Shown here in pieces: positions 22,271-31,281 of a DNA stretch of 64,000 bases (its first letter is position 1; every line of letters begins with the position of its first letter). The notes under the pieces are model-generated. The model was not told the origin of the DNA, ran no database searches, and worked only from the letters and a program-made list of their open reading frames with translations. A program made the translations under genes and the position numbers. Source of the DNA: Niastella koreensis GR20-10 (GTDB lineage Bacteria; Bacteroidota; Bacteroidia; Chitinophagales; Chitinophagaceae); the NCBI RefSeq assembly GCF_000246855.1, contig NC_016609.1:8258744-8322743 (forward strand), read 5' to 3'.

Positions 22271-23334
22271 AAAAAATTTTAATAGCAGGAGCTGGTGGCG
22301 CACCTTCCGAAGGAGTAATAAATTCATTGTTAAAAAGTACCAAAGATGAAGAAGTGATTGGAATGGGCAGTGAGCCCAGTGACGTGGTATTATCAAATGC
22401 GAAAAGAAAATATTATGTTCCTTATGCCAATACGCCTCAGTATAAAGCCAGTCTGCACGAGATAATCAAAAAGGAAAAACCGGATCTGATCCATTTTCAG
22501 AATGACCTTGAAATTTTCCATGCCTCCTTATTAAGAGATGATATTCATTCCTGGGGTGTAAAAACATTTATGCCCGAGCATGATGTAATTGATACCTGCG
22601 TTCATAAATACAAAACCTATCAAAAATTATTGGGTTCGGGTGTAAAGCAACCGGTAAACAGGTTGATCAATAACGTAGAAGACCTGAAAGAAGCTTTTAA
22701 AGAGCTGGCCGATGAAAAGGGTAAAGTATGGTTACGTGCTTCTTCTATTGGTGGAGGCGGTAAAGGAGCTTTACCTACCAGTGATTTTGAATTTGCCAAA
22801 CACTGGATCGACCATTATAAAGGATGGGGCGATTTTACAGCTGCGCAAATGCTTACTTCAGATACAGTTACCTGGTTATCTATATGGCATGAAGGTGAAC
22901 TGGTAGTGGCGCAAACCCGCATCAGAAAAGGTTGGACTCATGGAAACCGTACGCTTTCGGGTGTAACTGGAGTAACAAAAGTTGGGCAAACCTATTCCAG
23001 TGACCAGGTAAATGAAATTGCGATGGCTACTATTAAAGCCGTTTCGAGCAAGCCACATGGAATATTTGGCGTTGATATGGCTTATGACAAGCAAGGGATT
23101 CCTAATCCAACAGAAATAAATATCTCGCGTTTTTTTACTACTGTATTATTCTTCACCGAGGCTGGTTTAAATATGCCCGGGATCTTTAAAGACATAGCCC
23201 TGTACAATGAATTTCCGAAATTAAATAAGAAGATCAACCCGTTACCCGACGGGCTTCTTTGGCTCCGGGGCATGGATACCAAACCACGTTTACTTACCGG
23301 CCAGCAATTAGAGAATGAAATTGTATACCTGTAA
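22267..23334 (+). CDS. ATP-grasp family ligase
   Basis: 355 residues. N-terminal Rossmann-like pre-ATP-grasp domain (KKILIAGAGGAPSEGVINSLL), then an ATP-grasp core with the glycine-rich loop WLRASSIGGGGKGALP and the metal-binding end GIFGVDMAYDKQGIPNPTEIN. Such carbamoyl-phosphate-synthase-like enzymes form acyl-phosphates and couple them to amines. It is the first gene of a compact trio with an SDR and a HAD protein. Attachment of an amino acid or other amine to a sugar acid is one possibility; the substrate is unknown. Confidence 0.8.
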   Translation: MKKILIAGAGGAPSEGVINSLLKSTKDEEVIGMGSEPSDVVLSNAKRKYYVPYANTPQYKASLHEIIKKEKPDLIHFQNDLEIFHASLLRDDIHSWGVKTFMPEHDVIDTCVHKYKTYQKLLGSGVKQPVNRLINNVEDLKEAFKELADEKGKVWLRASSIGGGGKGALPTSDFEFAKHWIDHYKGWGDFTAAQMLTSDTVTWLSIWHEGELVVAQTRIRKGWTHGNRTLSGVTGVTKVGQTYSSDQVNEIAMATIKAVSSKPHGIFGVDMAYDKQGIPNPTEINISRFFTTVLFFTEAGLNMPGIFKDIALYNEFPKLNKKINPLPDGLLWLRGMDTKPRLLTGQQLENEIVYL

Positions 23335-24231
23335 TTGATGCAACGGATCTTACTTACCGGGGCTTCAGGATTTATAGGGAAATACCTGTTAAAAGCGCTT
23401 CAGTCGCCTTCCTATAATAATTTATATGAGGTGATTGCGCTGGCGTCTGAACCAGTAGACGGTTGTACAACTGTTTTGCGTAAAAATTTTCAGATCCATA
23501 AAGAAGATTTTCGTTCGCTGGGGATACACCAGATTGACATTGTTATACACGCCGGTGCATACACTCCCAAGGATAAAATGGGCATGAATGACCTGGCGAA
23601 TAACAACAATGTTTATAGTACAGATAGTTTGCTGAATGCGCTGCCAGGTAAAGTGAAGCAATTTATCTACTTGAGTACGTTGGATGTATATGCTAATGCC
23701 GATGGCATTATATCAGAAGACAGCCAGGTTTTACCTGCATCGCTGTATGGCATGTCGAAGTTATATTGCGAGTTTATGATTGATTCCTGGTGTAAACAAC
23801 AATCGGTTAAATACCAGGTATTGCGAATTGGGCATATATATGGCCCAGGTGAAGAGAGATATAAAAAGCTCATCCCTGTTACTATAAGCAAAGTACTTAA
23901 TAAGGAGAGACCTGAAATCTTAAATGATGGTATTGAAAAAAGATCATTTCTCAATATCCATGATTGTATACAGGCAATACTGGCATCCCTTGTACTGGAA
24001 GATTCCGGTAATGTAATTAATATAGTATCCGGGAAATCTTATACTGTAAAGGAAATAATAAGTATGATCCTTGAAATATCTGGCAAGGGGATAGAGCCGG
24101 TATACAAAACAATAACAGCAACTCCAAGACACCTGGTATTTGATAGCACAAAAATGGAATCGCTGTTACATAGGGAAGCAGTAGATTTTAGATTGGGTCT
24201 GGAAGAAGAGATAAAAGGATTTCGAAGCTGA
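23335..24231 (+). CDS. NAD-dependent epimerase/dehydratase (extended SDR)
   Basis: 298 residues. N-terminal LLTGASGFIGKYLL (NAD-binding), catalytic STLDVYAN and YGMSKLYCEF (Tyr-x3-Lys), RIGHIYGPGE. It starts at the base after the ATP-grasp stop and overlaps the HAD gene by one base (TGATG). It probably acts on a nucleotide-activated intermediate related to the ATP-grasp product; specificity not determinable. Confidence 0.85.
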   Translation: MMQRILLTGASGFIGKYLLKALQSPSYNNLYEVIALASEPVDGCTTVLRKNFQIHKEDFRSLGIHQIDIVIHAGAYTPKDKMGMNDLANNNNVYSTDSLLNALPGKVKQFIYLSTLDVYANADGIISEDSQVLPASLYGMSKLYCEFMIDSWCKQQSVKYQVLRIGHIYGPGEERYKKLIPVTISKVLNKERPEILNDGIEKRSFLNIHDCIQAILASLVLEDSGNVINIVSGKSYTVKEIISMILEISGKGIEPVYKTITATPRHLVFDSTKMESLLHREAVDFRLGLEEEIKGFRS

Positions 24232-24851
24232 TGAAAGAAAAGAATATTTTTTTTGACCTTGATGGCACGTTGTTAGATTCGAGAGAACGACTGTACAGGC
24301 TTTTTCAAAACCTGGTGCCGGCATCAAAACTAACCTTTGATGATTACTGGGCGCTAAAAAGAAATAAGATCTCACACAAGGAAATATTAATAAACCAGTT
24401 TGCTTATACTGCTGAAGATTTTACCCGGTTTGAACAAATCTGGTTAAATAATATAGAGTCGGCGGAATGGCTTTCTTTTGATAAACCATTTGAGGGGGTT
24501 ACTGCGTACCTGCAGGAACTAAGTAAAACCAACTCACTTTATATTGTTACTGCAAGGCAGTTAGAAGATCAGGCGCTGCAGCAGGTTGATAAGTTTAACT
24601 GGAACAGGTTTTTTGAAAAGGTATTTGTCACCAATGGGTTGCAGGATAAGTTTGAATTAATTGCCAATTCAATTAAAACCAGTTCAACAGATTGGTTGGT
24701 TGGTGATACTGGAAAGGATATTCAAACCGGGAAAAGGCTTGGTGTTAAAACAGCAGCCGTTTTTTCAGGATTCCTGAGTAAAGAGGTGCTGATGGAATAT
24801 AAACCTGATGTAATAGCTTCAAGTGTTCTGGAGCTAAACTTTAATGCATAG
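24231..24851 (+). CDS. HAD-family phosphatase
   Basis: 206 residues. HAD motif I FFDLDGTLLDS (about 6-16), motif II region YIVTARQLED, and motif IV LVGDTGKDIQTGKRLG. Cap size fits class I phosphoglycolate-phosphatase-like enzymes. It is translationally coupled to the preceding SDR, so it likely dephosphorylates a pathway intermediate made by the ATP-grasp/SDR pair. Confidence 0.85.
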   Translation: MKEKNIFFDLDGTLLDSRERLYRLFQNLVPASKLTFDDYWALKRNKISHKEILINQFAYTAEDFTRFEQIWLNNIESAEWLSFDKPFEGVTAYLQELSKTNSLYIVTARQLEDQALQQVDKFNWNRFFEKVFVTNGLQDKFELIANSIKTSSTDWLVGDTGKDIQTGKRLGVKTAAVFSGFLSKEVLMEYKPDVIASSVLELNFNA

Positions 24852-24863
24852 CATTCATATCCT

Positions 24864-25478
24864 ATGAGTGAAATATTGGAAAACCAAAGACCGGTAACCT
24901 TTAAGCAAAAATGGAAAACGTTTTTACTTAAAAGAAGGTATGGCATCAAATTGCATAACAATGGGCCAATTAGGATCTTTGGAAAACTGCCTTTTTTTAA
25001 ATTACCAGGTACTTCTAAAATTATATTGGGCAGCAAGGTTGTGTTGAATTCTGATTTTGAAAATTCCAACACGGCATTAACCTTTAGATGCACGTTGGTG
25101 TGCGGTTTGAATGGCATAATTGAAATTGGCGATAATAGTATGCTAAATGGGGTTTCAATTACAGCGTATCAGAAAGTAAGCATAGGAAAGAATTGTCAGA
25201 TCGCATCATGTACAATAATATCAGATACAGATTTTCATCCGGTGTCTCCCGCTATCAGGGAGCGGGAGGTGATGGGGTATAAGATCGACCATGCTGTAGT
25301 TAATAAGAAAGAAGTCAGAATTGGAAATAATGTTTGGATAGGTTGGGGAAGCACAATTTTGAAAGGAGTAAGCATTGGAGATAATAGTGTCATTGCTGCC
25401 GGCTCGGTTGTACTTTCAGATATTCCACCAAATGTATTAGCCGCAGGAAACCCTGCTGTTGTAAAAAAATCTTTATAA
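24864..25478 (+). CDS. Hexapeptide-repeat O/N-acetyltransferase
   Basis: 204 residues. After a basic N-terminus (LLKRRYGIKLH) come hexapeptide repeats (GLNGIIEIGDNSMLNGVSITAYQKVSIGKNCQIASC) and the catalytic ISDTDFHP, then VRIGNNVWIGWGSTILKGVSIGDNSVIAAGSVV. Placed directly before the DegT aminotransferase, it may be the FdtC/QdtC-like enzyme acetylating the 3-amino-3,6-dideoxyhexose. Confidence 0.82.
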   Translation: MSEILENQRPVTFKQKWKTFLLKRRYGIKLHNNGPIRIFGKLPFFKLPGTSKIILGSKVVLNSDFENSNTALTFRCTLVCGLNGIIEIGDNSMLNGVSITAYQKVSIGKNCQIASCTIISDTDFHPVSPAIREREVMGYKIDHAVVNKKEVRIGNNVWIGWGSTILKGVSIGDNSVIAAGSVVLSDIPPNVLAAGNPAVVKKSL

Positions 25479-25491
25479 GAGTAAGCATATT

Positions 25492-26613
25492 ATGAATGTA
25501 AAGCCTCATATCCCCTTTGTATCTTTTGAAAGCACCAATAAAACGATCAGGTCGGAAGTGTTACAAAATTTTGAGCAGTTTTTCGATAAAGCCTGGTATG
25601 TTTTAGGAGATCAGCTACAACAATTTGAAAAAGAGTATGCTTCATTTAATGAAGTGAGCCATAGTATAGGTATCAGTAACGGATTAGATGCATTGCATAT
25701 AGCATTAAAGGCGCTTGGCATTGGCGAGGGAGATGAAGTTATTGTTCCATCCAATACATTTATTGCAACGGTACTGGCTGTTTCCTATGTGGGCGCCAAA
25801 CCTGTATTTGTTGAGCCGAACATACATACTTATAATATTGACCCGGCAAAGATTGAAGCCGCGATCACCAGCCGTACAAAAGCAATCATGCCGGTACACC
25901 TGTACGGACAGATCTGTGAAATGGCAGCCATTGAAGCCATTGCCCAAAAACATAAATTATATATTATAGAAGATAACGCGCAGGCCCAGGGAGCCAGTTA
26001 TCGCGGAAAAATATCAGGAAGCTGGGGGCATATAAACGCTACCAGTTTTTACCCCGGCAAAAACCTCGGTGCATTAGGTGATGCAGGTGGTATTACTACC
26101 AATGATGAGGTGCTGGCGCAAAAAGCGAAAACATTACGGAATTACGGATCGCAGAAAAAATACTATCATGAAGAGATAGGATTTAACATGCGCATGGATG
26201 AATGCCAGGCAGGCTTTTTAGCGATCAAACTAAAATACCTGCAGCAATGGAATAAACAACGGGGTCAGATCGCTGAGATCTATGCGAATGCATTGAAGGG
26301 AGTGGGAGATGTTATTCTTCCTCAGGTTGCAAAGGATGCGGACCATGTGTATCATTTATTTGTGATCAGAACAAAACAAAGGGATAAATTGCAGGAATAT
26401 TTAACCGGAAAAGGTATTGGCACATTGATCCATTACCCTGTTCCACCACATCTGCAGGCGGCCTATAAAGACCTGGGATATAAAATGGGTGATTTACCCA
26501 TAGCGGAGGAAATTGCCGGTACCTGCTTAAGTCTTCCGGTTTGGCCTGGTTTAAGTGAAGGGCAAGTGATTGAAGTGTCAAACGCAATTCGTGATTTTTT
26601 TAATGGAAAATAA
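25492..26613 (+). CDS. PLP-dependent sugar 3-aminotransferase (DegT/DnrJ/EryC1, FdtB/QdtB-like)
   Basis: 373 residues. VPSNTFIATVLAVSYVGAKPVFVE, PVHLYGQ, IIEDNAQAQGASYRGKISG and SFYPGKNLGALGDAGG (PLP-binding Lys in the last) are the DegT family blocks; the GASYRGKISGSWG form is common in FdtB/QdtB dTDP-3-keto-6-deoxyhexose transaminases. With the tandem ketoisomerases and the acetyltransferase it completes a route to dTDP-Fuc3NAc or Qui3NAc; RmlA/RmlB must be encoded elsewhere. WbpE-like activity on the UDP-3-keto uronate is the alternative. Confidence 0.88.
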   Translation: MNVKPHIPFVSFESTNKTIRSEVLQNFEQFFDKAWYVLGDQLQQFEKEYASFNEVSHSIGISNGLDALHIALKALGIGEGDEVIVPSNTFIATVLAVSYVGAKPVFVEPNIHTYNIDPAKIEAAITSRTKAIMPVHLYGQICEMAAIEAIAQKHKLYIIEDNAQAQGASYRGKISGSWGHINATSFYPGKNLGALGDAGGITTNDEVLAQKAKTLRNYGSQKKYYHEEIGFNMRMDECQAGFLAIKLKYLQQWNKQRGQIAEIYANALKGVGDVILPQVAKDADHVYHLFVIRTKQRDKLQEYLTGKGIGTLIHYPVPPHLQAAYKDLGYKMGDLPIAEEIAGTCLSLPVWPGLSEGQVIEVSNAIRDFFNGK

Positions 26614-27565
26614 TCAACCGCTCGTTAGCATAGTAGTCGTGTCTTATCAACAGGTTGACTTTCTGAAGGAATGTATTGAAAGTATCCTGTTACAGACGTA
26701 TAAGAACATCGAGATCATCATTGCAGATGATGGATCAACTGACCGGTCACCTGAACTCATTCGGTCATTCGCTGCTGCCAATAGCAACATCATACCAATC
26801 CTTTCTCCGGTAAACAAGGGCATCTCCATCAACCTTAACCTGGGAATGGAACAATGTCGGGGACAGTATATATGCATCATTGCGGGGGATGATATTATGT
26901 ATCCTTCCAAAATAGAAAAGCAGGTAGCTTTTCTTAATGAGAATGCTGAGTTTGAATTGTGTTATCATAACGTAGATGTGTATGATGAAGACACAAAAAC
27001 AATACTCTATAAATGGATGGATAAATTTCTACCATGCCGGAATGCCCCCGATGCGCTTTTCAGAGCTGCCTGGAACTTAAAGAAAAATAATAGAAAGACT
27101 CCATCCGGCTCCTGGTTTGGACGTGCCTCCTACTTAAAATATGCCCGAAACGACTGGCGAACTTATTCCAGTCATGAATTTATTTTTACGATGGGTATGT
27201 ATGCAGCAAAACCTGATGCAAAATGGCATACATTAACAGAAGTACTCGGCATGTACAGAACGCACAGCAAAGGTTTGAGCAAGAATAATGGCAAATGGCA
27301 GAAAACGGCTGAAGAAATGAGTGTCTGTTATTCATTGGCCAGAGTGAAATTCCCACAGTTTACAAGGGCAATAAATAACGAAGAAGCTTTCTGGTGGTTC
27401 ATGGAATTATTATATAACCAGGTGCCAGGTGAATACAGAGGTATTTACTTGAAGGAATTTTTGAGAAAGTATGGGCTGGGGAGGTATTTATATCTGCAAA
27501 CCTGCAGGGTATTATTGAGCGATAAATTGAAAGCTGTTCGTAAATTGGTAAAGGAACCAGCCTAA
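26603..27565 (+). CDS. Glycosyltransferase family 2
   Basis: 320 residues from ATG 26603, which overlaps the end of the aminotransferase gene by 11 bp; an earlier in-frame start at 26570 would overlap more. GT-A fold motifs: LVSIVVVSYQQVDFLKECIESIL, IIIADDGSTDRS, and the metal-binding CIIAGDDIMYP. Cytoplasmic enzyme adding one sugar to the lipid-linked repeat. Confidence 0.88.
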   Translation: MENNQPLVSIVVVSYQQVDFLKECIESILLQTYKNIEIIIADDGSTDRSPELIRSFAAANSNIIPILSPVNKGISINLNLGMEQCRGQYICIIAGDDIMYPSKIEKQVAFLNENAEFELCYHNVDVYDEDTKTILYKWMDKFLPCRNAPDALFRAAWNLKKNNRKTPSGSWFGRASYLKYARNDWRTYSSHEFIFTMGMYAAKPDAKWHTLTEVLGMYRTHSKGLSKNNGKWQKTAEEMSVCYSLARVKFPQFTRAINNEEAFWWFMELLYNQVPGEYRGIYLKEFLRKYGLGRYLYLQTCRVLLSDKLKAVRKLVKEPA

Positions 27566-27586
27566 TAATTTTAAAGCTACTTTTTG

Positions 27587-28471
27587 ATGTTGAATCAGCT
27601 AAAGAATAATATTTCAAACAAGCTTTTCAGGTATAATTATAAAAAAGCCAAACAGGCTTTTGATAAGGCGATTCCTTTCAGGAATTATTTACCGGAAAGT
27701 GAATTTGAAAAATTCGTTCAGCAGTATTCCAATGTAGCTGCAGGCCCCCGGCAGGATTACAGCCTGGCTGGTATGGAAGCCCTGGCATTGGAACGTTTTC
27801 AATACATAGCCAATAAAATTAATTTTAAGCCTGCATCTGCACTTGAAATTGGACCGGGCGCAGGTTTTGTATTAAAGAAGTTTAAGGAAAACGGTATCAA
27901 TAAGGCCGTAGCCCTGGATATAGTGGACAGCCTTTATCCTGAAGTGAAAAAAGCAGGAGTAGAAATTGTTCTGTCCAGCGCGGACAACATGGCTTGTATA
28001 CCAGATAAAAGTTACGATCTGATCGTGAGTTGGAGCGCTCTGGAGCATATTCCCAATCCCCGGATGGTTTATGATGAATGCCTACGCATCTTAAAACCAG
28101 GCGGATATTTATATCTTCATTTTGGCCCTTTATATTACAGCCCCTGGGGATACCATCATTATTCCGTATTAAATTGTCCCTATCTTCATCTTTTGTTTCC
28201 CGAGCAATTGATTCATAATCACGCCCGGAAAATTAAAGGAGAAGATTATAAGGGATATTTGCCCTGGACAAATGGTTGTGATCTTGATGAATATCAGTTT
28301 TTGAAAAAAGGGCTGTCATACGAATACATTTTAGAAAGTTATAATTCGGGGTATGATATGTATTCAGTATCGATGATATCCCGGTATCCTGAGATATTTA
28401 AATCTAAAAACGTTTCTTTTGAAAGTTTTTTTGTTGACTGGATACAAGTAGGCATCATACGAAAGCCCTGA
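27587..28471 (+). CDS. Class I SAM-dependent methyltransferase
   Basis: 294 residues from ATG 27587 (MLNQLKNNISNK). SAM-binding motif ALEIGPGAGFVLKKF (about 86-100), acidic VALDIVDS, and YDLIVSWSALEHIPNPRMVYDECLRILKPGGYLYLHF, typical of Methyltransf_11/25. Likely methylates a sugar or nucleotide sugar of the polysaccharide. Confidence 0.85.
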   Translation: MLNQLKNNISNKLFRYNYKKAKQAFDKAIPFRNYLPESEFEKFVQQYSNVAAGPRQDYSLAGMEALALERFQYIANKINFKPASALEIGPGAGFVLKKFKENGINKAVALDIVDSLYPEVKKAGVEIVLSSADNMACIPDKSYDLIVSWSALEHIPNPRMVYDECLRILKPGGYLYLHFGPLYYSPWGYHHYSVLNCPYLHLLFPEQLIHNHARKIKGEDYKGYLPWTNGCDLDEYQFLKKGLSYEYILESYNSGYDMYSVSMISRYPEIFKSKNVSFESFFVDWIQVGIIRKP

Positions 28472-28506
28472 TAATCGCCACTCAATATTTATAGCAAAGA
28501 AAAAAT

Positions 28507-29490
28507 ATGGATCCTAAAAATCAGACAGTACTGGTAACCGGTGGTACCGGTTCATTTGGAAATAAAGTAGCGCAATACCTTCAGGGGCATAACCCTAAAA
28601 AGATCATTATCTATAGCCGCGACGAAAAGAAGCAATATGAAATGCAAAAGCAATATCCCCATTACCACTATATTATTGGTGATGTGAGAGACAAGGAGCG
28701 CTTGTTCCAGGCCTGCAAGGGGGTTGATTTTATTTTTCATGCGGCTGCATTAAAGCATGTGCCGGCTTGTGAAAGCTATCCATATGAAGCTGTTAAAACA
28801 AATATAACCGGCTCCTACAATGTATGTGAAGCCGCTATACATAATAATGTACAAAAAGTAGTTGCATTATCAACCGATAAAGCGGTAAAGCCTATCAATG
28901 CCATGGGTTTGTCGAAGAGTATGATGGAAAAGATTGTATGCTCGCAAAACCAGATCCAGATAGATACAGTTTTCTCCTGCGTTCGCTATGGCAATGTAAT
29001 GGGATCAAGAGGATCGGTGATACCCTTTTTCAAAAAGCTGATCGCTGACAAAAAGGCCCTCACCATTACTGATTCAAAAATGACCCGCTTTATGATGACA
29101 CTCGACGAGTCTGTTGAGCTGGTATTATATGCGATGAAATATGCCAAAGGCGGGGAAGTATTTGTTAAGAAGGCGCCGGCCTGTTTAATGACCGACCTGG
29201 CCAGGACCATGATTAAAAAGTATGGTGATGGAAACGCCGAAAATATTAAAGAAGTAGGGGTAAGACCTGGTGAAAAAATCGATGAAGTACTGGTTAATGA
29301 GTATGAGATCAGAAGAAGCGATGAGAACGAACAGTTCTTTATTGTACATCCTGAATACAGACCCGTTAAGGATAATCAGACTTATGCAAGCGGGTATGAG
29401 TATACTTCTGCCAATACAAAACAATTAACCGATTACGAAAGCATATCGGCATTGCTCGATAGAATGGGCGACGATGAATTATATACTTAA
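28507..29490 (+). CDS. UDP-N-acetylglucosamine 4,6-dehydratase/5-epimerase (CapE/FnlA-like)
   Basis: 327 residues. LVTGGTGSFGNKVAQYL at the N-terminus, HAAALKHVPACE, STDKAVKPINAMGLSK where Met replaces the usual catalytic Tyr of the SDR Y-x3-K pair as in CapE/FlaA1-type enzymes, and YGNVMGSRGSVIPFF. First step from UDP-GlcNAc towards UDP-L-FucNAc. The downstream RmlD-like reductase (29496) and WecB-like epimerase (36188) supply the remaining steps. Confidence 0.9.
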   Translation: MDPKNQTVLVTGGTGSFGNKVAQYLQGHNPKKIIIYSRDEKKQYEMQKQYPHYHYIIGDVRDKERLFQACKGVDFIFHAAALKHVPACESYPYEAVKTNITGSYNVCEAAIHNNVQKVVALSTDKAVKPINAMGLSKSMMEKIVCSQNQIQIDTVFSCVRYGNVMGSRGSVIPFFKKLIADKKALTITDSKMTRFMMTLDESVELVLYAMKYAKGGEVFVKKAPACLMTDLARTMIKKYGDGNAENIKEVGVRPGEKIDEVLVNEYEIRRSDENEQFFIVHPEYRPVKDNQTYASGYEYTSANTKQLTDYESISALLDRMGDDELYT

Positions 29491-29495
29491 GTGGT

Positions 29496-30299
29496 ATGAG
29501 AAATAAAGAGATTGTAATCTTAGGTTCTGCCGGTATGCTGGGGCAAATGGTAAAAAAGTATTTTTCAGCAGCCGGGCATTCAATTACCTGTTTCGACAAT
29601 AGATTCAATTACGAAAACAGGCCTGCGTATGGTGCTTATTTGCGCTCTCTCAGGAATGCTGTTGTTTTTAATTGTATTGGGAAAATAAAACAAAAGACTG
29701 ACGATGCAGGCGATTTATTACAGGCAAACGCCATATTGCCTGCAGAGCTGAGAAATGGTCTGCACGAGGACGTCATACTTATTCATCCCAGCACGGATTG
29801 TGTTTTTAATGGCGAAAAGGGGTTGCCTTATGCTGTAACTGACGAGGCCGACGCAACCGATGATTATGGTTGGTCGAAAAGACTCGGTGAGGTGGTATTG
29901 ACCGGCAGGGCAAATACGCTGATACCAAGGGTGAGTATTATTGGGCCCGACAGAAACCCGCTGGGCAAAGGATTGCTGGCCTGGGTAATGTCGAACAAAC
30001 CAGGTACTACTATAAAAGGATTTACCAACCATTTGTGGAATGGAATTACCACACTGGAATGGTGCAGGCAAATAGATGATTTTCTCAATAAGAACCAGTC
30101 ATTTGAATTTACTTTGAAGCAGTACGGCACCACTGAGCATTATACAAAATATGACATGGTGACCCTCTTTAACGATCTATTTGATCTGAAGCTTCAAATT
30201 GAACCTATCGAAACTCCATCGATGGTAGACAGAAGACTGACTCCGGAGATCATTTGCAAATCCTTACCTGAGCAATTAAAAGACATCAAACTAGGATAA
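29496..30299 (+). CDS. RmlD-like sugar-nucleotide reductase (CapF/FnlB-like role)
   Basis: 267 residues of an RmlD-substrate-binding SDR: EIVILGSAGMLGQMVKKYF, STDCVFNGEKGLPY, YGWSKRLGE (Tyr-x3-Lys), NHLWNGITTLEW. Five bases after the CapE/FnlA-like gene. By analogy with capE-capF-capG it would reduce the 4-keto intermediate in UDP-L-FucNAc synthesis; RmlD-type dTDP-sugar reduction is the alternative. Confidence 0.85.
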   Translation: MRNKEIVILGSAGMLGQMVKKYFSAAGHSITCFDNRFNYENRPAYGAYLRSLRNAVVFNCIGKIKQKTDDAGDLLQANAILPAELRNGLHEDVILIHPSTDCVFNGEKGLPYAVTDEADATDDYGWSKRLGEVVLTGRANTLIPRVSIIGPDRNPLGKGLLAWVMSNKPGTTIKGFTNHLWNGITTLEWCRQIDDFLNKNQSFEFTLKQYGTTEHYTKYDMVTLFNDLFDLKLQIEPIETPSMVDRRLTPEIICKSLPEQLKDIKLG

Positions 30300-30300
30300 T

Positions 30301-31281
30301 TTGGCAACCTGTACTATTCTCATATTGACATATAAAGGGAAACATCATCTTGAATTTCTCTTACCTACAGTAAAAGAAGCCATAGACAATTATCGGGGCA
30401 ATGCTGAAATAGATGTGCTGATAGTTGATAATGGCTGTGACGAAATAACCCGGCAATATTCGATTTCCAATTTTCCGCAATTCAGATATGAGTTTTCACC
30501 TTTAAACGATTACCTGTTTTCGTTGAATCATTTTATTCGTGATATGAAGGCGGAATACCTGCTCATGTTGAATGATGACATGAAAATGGAGTTGAATGTG
30601 CTGAATGAGTTGGTGCCAATGATGGAAAATGATCCATCGTTATTTGCTGTTTCATGTCGCATTATGGATTTCGATGGCACCTATACTGCTTCCGGGGTAA
30701 GAATGGCAACCTATTCAAAAGGATGGCTGCGTAACTATTATCTGGATACAGAAGAAACTGCAACAAAATATTCATTATATCCGGGCGGCGGGGCTGCCAT
30801 ATTTCGTACTGCATTTTTTAATGAACTAGAGGGATTCGATACATTATTTCGCCCTGCCTATTGTGAAGATACCGATTTGGGCATGCGTGCCTGGCAACAG
30901 GGCTGGAAAGTAGTATATCACCCTAAAGCCATATTGTATCACAGGGAAGGTGGTACCATCAAGGACCAGTTTAAACAGGACCGGCTTGAACAGATGATCT
31001 TTAAAAATCAGGTATTGTGCATGATTAAGAATTGCCGATACCCTGGATTTATGGGCCGGTTTTTATTGTTGCTACCATACCGGCTTTTATATAATTACTT
31101 CCGCAATAAAAACTTGTATAAGGCCATGATAATGGCGCTTAAACAATATTCGCAGGCAAGAGGGAAGAGGGGTGCCTCAAAAGTTAAAGTGAGTGATGAC
31201 AAATGGATGCCATTGTTAAATGGTTCCTACTCTTTTCAAGTAAACAAAAATGAAAGGAAAGAAGCGCGTGAATCAATCTGA
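30301..31281 (+). CDS. Glycosyltransferase family 2 (rhamnosyltransferase-like)
   Basis: 326 residues from TTG 30301, immediately after the previous stop. CTILILTYKGKHHLEFLLPTV, VLIVDNGCDE and the DxD-containing LLMLNDDMKMELNVLNEL define the GT-A core; GGGAAIFRTAFFNELEGFD and YCEDTDLGMRAWQQGW are the acceptor-side blocks of WbbL-like enzymes. Overlaps the next glycosyltransferase gene by 32 bp. Confidence 0.88.
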   Translation: MATCTILILTYKGKHHLEFLLPTVKEAIDNYRGNAEIDVLIVDNGCDEITRQYSISNFPQFRYEFSPLNDYLFSLNHFIRDMKAEYLLMLNDDMKMELNVLNELVPMMENDPSLFAVSCRIMDFDGTYTASGVRMATYSKGWLRNYYLDTEETATKYSLYPGGGAAIFRTAFFNELEGFDTLFRPAYCEDTDLGMRAWQQGWKVVYHPKAILYHREGGTIKDQFKQDRLEQMIFKNQVLCMIKNCRYPGFMGRFLLLLPYRLLYNYFRNKNLYKAMIMALKQYSQARGKRGASKVKVSDDKWMPLLNGSYSFQVNKNERKEARESI

